A model generated the notes under the pieces. That model was not told the DNA's origin. It made no database searches and worked only from the letters and a program-made list of their open reading frames with translations. The position numbers and the translations under genes were made by a program. From Megalobrama amblycephala (taxonomy: Eukaryota; Chordata; Actinopteri; Cypriniformes; Xenocyprididae), in assembly GCF_018812025.1 (NCBI RefSeq), contig NC_063049.1, forward strand, positions 14,527,734 through 14,591,733: 64,000 nt of DNA. Direction: 5' to 3'. Positions within the stretch are counted from its first letter, which is position 1. Every line of letters starts with the position of its first letter. Shown here one piece after another: positions 55,807-64,000 of this stretch.

Positions 55807-56736
55807 CAGTCCAAAAGTTTGGAACCACTAAGATTTTTAATGTTTTTAAAAGAAGTTTCGTCTGCTCACCAAGGCTACATTTATTTAATTAAAAATACAG
55901 TAAAGACAGTAATATTGTGAAATATTATTACAATTTAAAATAACTGTTTTCTATTTGAATATATTTGACAAAGTAATTTATTCCTGTGATGGCAAAGCTG
56001 AATTTTCAGCATCATTACTCCAGTCTTCAGTGTCACATGATCCTTCAGAAATCATTCTAATATGCTGATCTGCTGCTCAAGAAACATTTAATGTGTACAA
56101 TTGTACAAAATATTTGTGCACAATATTTTTTTTCAGGATTATTTGATGAATAGAAAGTTCAAAAGAACAGTGTTTATCTGAAATCTAATCTTTTGTAACA
56201 TTATAAATGTCATTACTGCCACTTTTGATTGATTTAATGCATCCTTGCTGAATAAAAGTATTCATTTCTTTAATTTCTTTAAAAAAAAATAAAAATAAAA
56301 ATTCTTACTGACCCCAAACTTTTGAACGGTGGTGTATAATGCTACAGAAGCTTTGTATTTCAGATAAATGCTGTTCTTTTGAACTTTCTATTCATCAAGG
56401 AATCCTGAAAAAAAAAAAGTACACAACTGTTTTCAACATTGAAAATAATCATAAATGTTTATTGAGCAGCAAATCAGCATATTAGAATGATTTCTGAAGG
56501 ATCATGTGACACTGAAGACTGGAGTAACAATGCTGAAAATTCAGCTTTGCCATCACAGGAATAAATTACTTTGTCAAATATATTTAAATAGTACACAGTT
56601 ATTTTAAATTGTAATAATATTTCACAATATTACTGTTTTTTACTGTATTTTTAATTAAATAAATGTAGCCTTGGTGAGCAGACGAAACCTCTTTTAAAAA
56701 CATTAAAAATCTTAGTGGTTCCAAACTTTTGGACTG
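55807..56736. mobile_element. Tc1/mariner-type foldback element
   Basis: The ends CAGTCCAAAAGTTTGGAACC are inverted, with TA at 55805-55806 and 56737-56738. The pairing continues for more than 300 bp on each side, including TCACCAAGGCTACATTTATT and its mirror, around an asymmetric centre at about 56190-56330. No coding capacity. Confidence 0.85.
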
Positions 56737-57036
56737 TACTGTATTCTTGTTTCAGTTCTTGATCATAACTTCGATAGATGGGGTTTTCCTCTTTTTTGAA
56801 AATCATATTACAACAACCATTACTGCATGCTTTTCTAGACACATTTCTACCCCTTCTCCATTAGCACCATCATCTGCATAAAACAACTTTCCTATCCCAT
56901 GCCCAACACTATTCAAAATATAATTTATCATTGAGCCATTTTAAAGCAATGTGTGTTTTGTCCATTGAGTGGCGCTCTGACACTGCTGTGTATACAGTTG
57001 CTTGAAGTGGTTCCCACAAAGTGTGACTCTGATTTG

Positions 57037-57252
57037 AACCCTTTCCAGCACAGACTGTATGATTTTGAGATACATCGTTTCACACTGAGGACAATTGAGG
57101 GTTTTCATCCCCCGGCTCTTAATGCATTGTGTTTCCCTCTGGAGCATCAGTGAATGTTTGAACCTGTTTTAATAGTTGAGTTTGAGTCCCTCAATTGTCC
57201 TCATTGTGAAAAGACGGATCTCAAAATCATTCAGTCACTGCTGGAAAGGGTT
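57037..57252. repeat. inverted repeat with arms of about 65 bp
   Basis: AACCCTTTCCAGCACAGACT to AGGACAATTGAGGG at the left is mirrored by CCCTCAATTGTCCTC to TGCTGGAAAGGGTT at the right, around a loop of about 85 bp. Confidence 0.8.
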
Positions 57253-57406
57253 CAAATATGCAAAAAAAACCAAAAACAAAAACCTTGACAGAGCTCAGTT
57301 GAACTGCTCAGAACAAACAAAAGACTCATGAACAACCATCACAAAATAAAACAAAACAAAAAAAACAAAAAAAAAACAGTTGTGGATCATCCTTGTAATG
57401 ACACAG

Positions 57407-58734
57407 TTTTTTTTTACTCGCTTTGGTACTATTTTCACAAGTCAGGTGTACATTTTCAAAACTCTTAGTACTAATCTCACAACAGATCATCAAAAGTGCA
57501 CTTTTTTCAAACATTTCAACATATTTTCAATTGTTTTAGTACAATACACAAAATCATAAAGTATCCTTTTCACTACGCAAAGTAAGTGTTTCAGTCACAG
57601 TAACTGCCTTTCATGATGCTATTACTATCAAAATTTTGATTTGCATCTTTTCTCGTTCAGTTTATATAATGTATAATAATATATTATATTATATATAATA
57701 CATTTGTCTATTATTTAATCCAACTGAACTTCATGGTTAATCAATGAATCATTTGTTACCCCTATAGATACTGATAGTTTCTATAGAAATTATTTGCAAT
57801 TTCCGATATGGATAACCAAATGTAATGAATTATAAGCAATTTATCTTAGACGATGACCACAATTTTCAAAGTGAGTGTGTGGTCCTGCAACCAAATATCC
57901 CAACAAGGATGGTAATACCAGTAATTTTAGGCCTTGTTTGGACTTTTTTTTTTTTTTGTCCCCATGAGGAAAAATCAAATGAAATTATATTTTAATAAAA
58001 TGTAAAAATGCAGAAAGTTTTCTGTGATAGGTACGTTTAGGGGTAGGGTTAGTGTAGGGGATAGAATATACAGTTTGTACAGTATAAAAACCATTACGCC
58101 TATAGTCCCCGTAAACCACATATACCAATGTAACGTCTATAAGATCAGTTATAGATTCAGTCATATGGTACAGTGAGAACATTTATTGTGATATCTGTAG
58201 CCTCTGTAAATGTTTCAGCAACAAGGGCGATTTGAAACATGTATCTTGCATTGTTTGCTATTGAATTAACTGATTGTTAAAAGTACTAAACTGAAAGATC
58301 ATACTGTTGTGTTTCGGTGATTAAACCAAATGTTCTCATCACATATTACAATGATCTTGTTTTTGAAACAGTGATTATGTAAAATGAAGCTAGAATGAAA
58401 GCATGAGATCAAGTTTTGAAAGAATGACTAGCTGTGTTACAAGTGTGATCAGTTTGGATTTTTGTACTAAGAGTTTTGAAAATGTACACCTTACTTGAGA
58501 AAATAGTATCAAAGCAAATAAAAAAAAAAACTGTAATGTGAGTGAATGGGAACTCTATCAATAAGAGTTGAAAAAACTTGCATGGTAATGCCTCTAATCA
58601 GTCTGATGTTATACAGTCAGTCCTTACAGTCAGTTATACAGTTAAACCTACCATCACAGAAAACATTCTGCATTTTTACATTTTAGAAAAATATAATTTT
58701 GTATGATTTAAAAGCCGTTTTCCTCATTGAGACC

Positions 58735-58765
<31 letters not shown>

Positions 58766-59361
58766 AGGTAAACTCTGCGTTGTGAACCAAATGTCCAAAC
58801 CAAAAGGATGGTAGTAATTTTAGACCTAGTGGGGACATTTGGTTCACAACACAGGGTTTACCATGACCCCACACACTCACTTTGACAACTGTGGTCATCA
58901 TCTAAGATAAATTGCTTATAATGAAAAAAGAATTCATTACATTTGGTTATGCATGTCGGAAAATGCAAACAAGTTCTATAGAAACTATGCCTATCTAATC
59001 AATATCTATAGAAATCTATAGGTGTACCAAATGATCCATTGATTAATCATTAAGTCCAGTTGGATTAAATAATAGACAAATATATAAAACTGAACAAGAA
59101 GAGATACAAATCAAAAGTTTGATAGTAATAGCATTATGAAAGGCAGTTACTGTGAATGAAACATTTATATAGATGAAACACTTACTTTGTGTAGTGAAAA
59201 GGATACTTTGTGATTTTGTGTATTGTACTAACACAGTTGAAAATATGCTGAAATGTTTGAAAAAAAAGTGCACTTTTGATGATCTGTTGTGATATTAGTA
59301 CTAAGAGTTTTGAAAATTTACCAGTTACTTGTGAAAATTGCACCAAAGCAATTAAAAAAAC
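57407..59361. repeat. compound inverted repeat, arms about 530 bp
   Basis: 57407-57935 is the reverse complement, with indels, of about 58795-59361 (for example CAACAGATCATCAAAAGTGC and CTTTTCACTACGCAAAGTAA). A third copy of the outer end lies inverted at about 58469-58540, and a hairpin of 31-bp arms at 58767-58862. It looks like two or more copies of one palindromic element fused together. Confidence 0.75.
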
Positions 59362-59364
59362 CTG

Positions 59365-60310
59365 TAATAATATGTAATACTCCTTTTAATCTTTTGGCCA
59401 ATACTCAACCAATTATTTATAATCTTTGTTTAATAACAGTATTGGACGCCAATTATCTAATAAAGTAATGTTTTTTTACTTGGCTTGGAATTAAAGTGAT
59501 CAGTCCTTGGCACAATGTAGTGGGAGAGATGATTTATTTATACGTTAGACCATCTGTACCAGGGGATTTATTGATTTTTAAAAATTTAATTGCTCCATCA
59601 ATTGCTTTTAAAGCAATGGGAGAATCGCAAATGGCTTGATCATAACGGCTCCGTATTAAAAAAAAAAAAAAAAAAACATGAGCATGCTGTTTGTTAAATT
59701 TGTAAGATGTATATAAATCATGATAGAATTTGTCACAAAATTTGCATTGGCTTTTTGGTCTTCACAGAGAGATCCATCAATTATAAGCTTTCCAATTTGA
59801 TTTTTTTTTTTTTTTCCATGTGTTGTTTTTCTAGTCTAAAAAAAAAAATAAGAAGAATTTTGCTCACCTTCCTCAATCCATCTTTTCCGTGATCTGCTCC
59901 CTCAGCTTTTTGTTTATAAAACTCATCTAAAGAGTTTTGATGATTTTCAGCATCAGACAGAACCATTTTAGATAGAAGATTTGAGATTTTACATATTATA
60001 ATACTTTATAGTTTCATCATTTATTTTCTTTTTAGTCAATTTACTACTAAAATGCAAGTATTTACCAATTTCATATTTTGCCAATTCCCAATTACTGCAA
60101 AAATTGTTTTCCTTGTTAGCTTTTCCCCAATAATTAGTGCTTATAAAATGAATTGTATCCTTCCTTGTACTTAAGCAATGAAATAATTCAATTTCCAGTA
60201 TGAGGTAGGTCTATGTAAATTAGCAGTATCTGAAAGAGAAATGCATATAAAGATGCATTTGTGATCAGAGAGCAGCGATGGAATAATATCAGAAGATACA
60301 TTATTTAAAT
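59365..60310 (-). mobile_element. L1/Tx1-clade LINE relic (ORF2 start of the reverse transcriptase)
   Basis: On the minus strand I read F-F-R-L-E-K-Q-H (about 59830), then I-D-G-A-I-K-F-L-K-I-N-K-S-P-G-T-D-G-L-T (about 59555-59620), Q-G-L-I-T-L-I-P (about 59495-59520), and a degraded N-W-R-P-x-x-L-L-N-x-D-Y-K block near 59420-59460. This order is the linker and first reverse transcriptase motifs of Tx1/L1-type LINEs. A-runs have caused frameshifts; the catalytic YADD region is absent. Confidence 0.7.
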
Positions 60311-62178
60311 CTCTAGATTCAAGATTCAAGATTTTTATTTGTAAAAATCCCCATAATAGAAAGTTTTCAGAATTGCTGGCAAAACCCTGAATTTCCCCAA
60401 CTGTCGCAGTTTTTGCCTGGATGTCTTAACCTGAGTTTATGTGATGTCCAAGTCAGGTCCTCAGAGATGTTCACACAAAGGTACTTGAAGCTGTTCACCC
60501 TCTCCACAGGATCATGATCATGAGAGGGGTGTAGATCCACTGCTGTCTCTTCCTGAATTCCACAATCAGCTCTTTGGTTTTGGTTACATTCAGAGATAGA
60601 CAGTTGTCCTGGCACCATGATGTTAGTTTCTCTACCTCGTCCAAATATGCGGTCTCATTGTTGGAAAGGAGGCCCAGAACCACAGTATCATCGGCAAATT
60701 TGATAACAGAAGTAGAGCTGTGAGTGGACATAAAGTCATGTGTGAAGAGAGAGTAGAGCAGGGGACTCAGGACACAGCCCTGTGGAGCTCCGACACTCAG
60801 GATTATGGAGTTGGAGGTGAACTGACCTACTGACCTACTGGCTATTGTTATTGTTTCTGTTGCCTGCTTGGTTAACATAATGCTACATCCATGAACTCAT
60901 TGACGTCAGATGAATTTGCGTGGAACATGCCCAAGTCGATGTCATCAAGAGCCACCTGTAGCATGGTTTCCGAATGGGAGGACCAGCGTGTCACTACTCT
61001 CTGTGCCAGAGGTTCTTGAACGAGCCTCTGTTTATATTCCGTCGTGAGGTAAATGCCGGCATGGTCCGATTTGCCAAAAGCCGGTAGTAAGCAAGCTTTG
61101 TAGGCATTCTAAAACTGAGAGTAGCAGTGATCCAGTGTATTTGGCCCTCTAGTAGGACAGGAGACACGTTAAAGGTCCCGTTTTTCGTGGTTTTTTGAAG
61201 CTTTGATTGTGTTTATAGTGTTCAATATAACATGTGTTCATGTTTCGCGTGTAAAAAAACACAGTATTTTTCACATAATTTACTTATCTGTATACCGCTG
61301 TTTCCACTGTCATAAAAACGGGCTGATGACTTCCTTGTTCTATGAAGTCCCTCCTTCAGAAATACGTAACGAGTTTTGATTGTGCCAGCGGTTCCTGTGT
61401 TGTGATTCGACAGCAGCTTAGCGCTCCTTGCCCGGAAAGGTCACGCCTCTTACCATAAGGTGGAGATGCACGCGCTCAGTGTTATTGTAAACATGTCTTT
61501 AATTTTACCCTATCGAATTTGAGCCGGAATCAGACCCGGTGATTGGACTGCGGGATGAAAATAACAGCGTTTCGACGACATGGCGACAAACACACTGTAC
61601 AAACGCAACTCTTGTGTATTCCTGTGGGCGGAGGTTAGTCAAAAAACTGTTTTAGTGACGTCATTAAAGAAGGAAGTAGAGGGATGTAGTCCAAACTGGC
61701 CGTTTGATGTAGGCGACTTCTGTTAAATAAAATATCTCGCTTGGCATTGAACTTTGAGCTTTAAAATTTTACAGATTTTATTTATACTCTAACAACAACA
61801 TTACACACTAACTAAAGTTTGAAACATGGGATCACGAAGAACGGGACCTTTAATAAAAGTTCGGCATGACCTGCATGAGTTTGGCTTTGTTAAAGTCCCC
61901 CACGATGATAAAAGCATGTTTGGATGTTTGGATGATGCCTGGATGTTTATAGCCACTGAGCACATCATGAAGCTTAGACAAAGCCAAAACGGTGTCTGCC
62001 TGTGGTGGTATGTAAACAGCAGTAACAATGATCGATGAAAAATCCCAGGGCAGATAGAATGGGCGGCAAATAATGGATAAATGTTCCAAATGAGGCGAGC
62101 AGGAGCGCGACAGGGTGGAGATGTTCCTGGAGCCACACCATTTCTTGTTAATCATGAAGCACACTCCACCACCTTTGG
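60311..62178 (-). mobile_element. Rex1/CR1-like LINE relic with a TTAA insertion
   Basis: From the right on the minus strand: an endonuclease region (G-G-G-V-C-F-M-I-N near 62160; I-I-V-G-D-F-N-K, with GDFN at 61889-61900), interrupted by a TTAA element (61173-61849), then T-L-D-H-C and K-S-D-H-A-G near 61050-61130. After a deletion of the first part of the reverse transcriptase, G-A-P-Q-G-C-V-L-S-P-L-L-Y-S-L-F and K-F-A-D-D-T-V (FADD at 60687-60698) follow. The 3' end has AAATCTTGAATCTTGAATCT, a short tail repeat typical of this LINE group. Confidence 0.85.
61173..61849. mobile_element. TTAA element (AGGTCCCGTTTTTCGTG ends) inside the LINE
   Basis: AGGTCCCGTTTTTCGTG at the left and, reversed, AGGTCCCGTTCTTCGTG at the right are flanked by perfect TTAA (61169-61172, 61850-61853). 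It splits the endonuclease part of the LINE. It shares the AGGTCCC start with the element at 16798. 677 bp, no gene. Confidence 0.9.
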
Positions 62179-62344
62179 ATTAGAGCTTAGATCGGGCCCA
62201 ACAAATCAAGCCCGACCCTACCCGAGCCCGAGCACGTTGTGTCCGAGCCCGGCCCGGCCCGACACGTCCACTGTAATTATGAGCCCGAGCCTGATTTAAA
62301 CCCGACCATTTTTAATATGTGGGCCGTTATAACCAGGGGCGGCG

Positions 62345-62375
<31 letters not shown>

Positions 62376-63361
62376 AACGCAGGTGCTGCTGTGCTAGATC
62401 ATTTAGGCTACAGGGGGGAGCTGCGCAGTTATATACATTATATAAATACTATTAATAAATGAGCAAAAATTGGCCACTCAATATTAAATATTAAATTATT
62501 TTAATTATCATAATTAAAGTTTTAATTTTATTAAATTTAACAAGCTCAACATTCAGCATTCAATCAAATATTCTTAAAGATTAATTATTATTAATAATGT
62601 TACTTCAACATATTGATATTTCAACATAATATATGTGTGAGCAACAAGCAAGATGTGCATTTGTAAATTCGGTGACAGCGTGTGTTACCAGTTTCAAAAG
62701 GTGTGTGACCGCGGCGCGCCGGCGCGCCGGCGCCTCCATGTCATAATTACATTGTCTGCTATATTGCTTTTTATGTATTAAATCGAGGTAATTGGATGAT
62801 GAAAAATGTATTAAAATTAAGATACAATTTATACTAAACGAAATTCACTTTAAAGAAAATCTTTCTTCAAAACAAAACTTAACAAACTTGAAACTAAATG
62901 TGCTTATTTAATGGCTAAAACACGCAGACTCTCTTTTTGTACAAATTGCAGCACATTCATTTAATTCTGAATTTTGCACATGTAAGTTGAAAAGCATTTG
63001 TTTGTGCATAGTAAACATATCTGTAACATTTATCAAGTTCATAATTGTGCGTGCATTTATTAATTATTATCTTAATGAATAATACGACAAGGAAGAAGCA
63101 TGTAAACTGCGTTGTTTGTTTATTAAAACTAGTTTAAAATGTTTCCATACCTCCGATTTTCCTCCAGACTTGCTCAAAGTTAATTCTCCTGTTTTAATTT
63201 TTTTCTTTGCTTCTTCAAGCTCCATGTTGTACTTAAGCCTCGTTTACACTGTTCGTATGGCTCCGACAAGGTTTTGTTCCGTCCTCTGAGCAGTGTCAAC
63301 TCACACCAGAAGCATTTCAGAAGAGAAGCGGCTGGATTCGCGAGACCACTAGATTTGCCTG
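62178..63361. other. transposon ends and AT-rich DNA without a gene
   Basis: GAGCTTAGATCGGGCCCAAC at 62188 resembles a hAT-type terminus followed by GAGCCCG/GCCCGAC motifs to 62305. At about 62334 CAGGGGCGGCGCCAGA, another hAT-like terminus, precedes a poly-T run at 62350-62376. A GC-rich palindrome lies at 62711-62738. No complete element can be delimited. Confidence 0.4.
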
Positions 63362-64000
63362 CACTGTAAAAAATGACCGTGATTTTAACAGTAAAAGACT
63401 GTAAAAATGCTGCGGTGAAAAACTGTCAATTGGTTTACAGAAAGTTTCCGTACTATATACGGTGAATAACTGTAATAGATCTAATGGTACATTTAATGTA
63501 ATTTTACGGTAAAATACCGTTAAATTCACAGTTTTTGGAAGTGAAAAATAACAATTCATTGTAAAATTTACAGTGAAAAACCGTATATTGACATTCCCAC
63601 AATTCCCTGCGTGATACTTCACATTTGATATATTTTCGTTTAAATAACTCTGTTTCTTCTTAGTTTTTCTCATTTTTTTCTAACCAGTTATGTACATTAG
63701 GGTTTTATGTTACATCTAATGTTGTTAAATTAATGTTTATTGCATTTTTAAAATTTCATGCATGTTACCATGATGGTGTTTAGTGTGTGTGTGTGAATGA
63801 CACTGTGTGCACCTTCTATATGTTAGTGTTGTCCTTCTCAGCTTGTGATGAACTTTGATTCATCATGTGACTCTTATCACCACTGTGTTTGGTGACTGTC
63901 AGTGTATTATAAAGGTGCAAAACAGATATTAGTACTTCATTAGGTTGGTAAATTAACATTATATCAGTTAATGAAATACGTTATTTTACCGTAAATTTAA
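63362..64000. mobile_element. CACTA-type miniature element, copy B, cut by the window edge
   Basis: CACTGTAAAAAATGACCGTG starts at 63362, and the following 640 bp match copy A (53640) closely, with an extra segment near 63757-63800. The right end lies beyond the window. Confidence 0.7.

Larger units (their letters stand above)
52985..56940 (-). mobile_element. I/Nimb-clade LINE relic, broken by three insertions
   Basis: Read on the minus strand from the right. A reverse transcriptase catalytic block with F-Y-A-D-D-G-A lies at about 56860-56885 (YADD codons 56869-56880). A thumb region L-R-C-L-A-G-I-A-W-G lies near 55680-55720, followed by G-A-L-Q and E-M-P-L-E-F-R-I-K-G near 54640-54740. An RNase H part has I-S-V-Y-T-T-E-M-L-A-I-L-L-A-L-Q near 53490-53540, and a C-terminal E-T-V-E-H-V-L near 53060. 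A C-terminal RNase H is typical of the I/Nimb clade. Stops occur in every piece. Insertions at 53640, 54754 and 55807 split it, all younger than the LINE. Confidence 0.75.

Noticed and set aside
1..64000. CRISPR-like arrays
   Set aside because: The tandem repeats are minisatellites without unique spacers, and the genome is vertebrate.
1..64000. tRNA or rRNA genes
   Set aside because: I saw no cloverleaf with conserved A and B boxes and no rRNA motif; a covariance-model scan was not possible.

Overview
The window is vertebrate, and almost certainly a cyprinid (carp, minnow or zebrafish-like) fish. The evidence is split exons with GT-AG introns, no bacterial gene layout, abundant (CA)n, (TA)n and GATA microsatellites, and many DNA transposon ends that I recognise as typical of cyprinid genomes. 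About three quarters of the sequence can be assigned to mobile elements, tandem repeats or foldback structures. Family names come from motifs, terminal repeats and target-site duplications read by eye; no database was searched.

The one host gene I can support is the 5' end of u2af1 (small subunit of the U2 snRNP auxiliary factor), on the minus strand. Three exons lie at 51999-51956, 51430-51343 and 51239-51176, with correct splice sites. They are too short to show in a long-ORF list. The gene then runs into a 1000-N gap, and I do not find its later exons in the window.

Layout: 0.4-4.5 kb, a THAP-like fragment, a small element, microsatellites and a 69-bp minisatellite that keeps an open frame. 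4.7-6.3 kb, a Tc1 transposon broken by an N gap and a nonsense codon. 7.2-7.9 kb, an inverted repeat split by a mariner-type miniature element. 9.4-10.8 kb, a Harbinger-like element. 11.1-15.4 kb, a CACTA-like element with exon-like segments, carrying a short non-autonomous LTR retrotransposon whose LTR tail, primer-binding site and leader are duplicated. 16.8-22.7 kb, TTAA-type and hAT elements, twice nested three deep. 26.3-31.4 kb, TTAA, hAT and Tc1 elements, the Tc1 split by a CACTA miniature and an L2 LINE. 32.2-33.0 kb, a foldback made of mirrored minisatellites. 33.6-36.7 kb, a complete gag-only LTR element on the minus strand, full of in-frame coding repeats. 37.6-44.2 kb, a second CACTA-like element carrying a broken gag gene and a TTAA element. 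45-50 kb, TTAA elements, an 846-bp palindrome, a fossil Tc1 gene and hAT ends. 51.1-52.2 kb, u2af1 and its promoter. 53-62.2 kb, relics of three LINE clades, all on the minus strand, cut up by later insertions. 63.4 kb to the end, a CACTA miniature cut by the window edge.

The genes do not form a pathway. The region is a host promoter surrounded by layered transposons, and the nesting gives a relative order of insertions. The most unusual items are the gag-only LTR element with several in-frame repeat arrays, the LTR element with a duplicated primer-binding region, the exon-bearing CACTA-like element, and the long palindromes.
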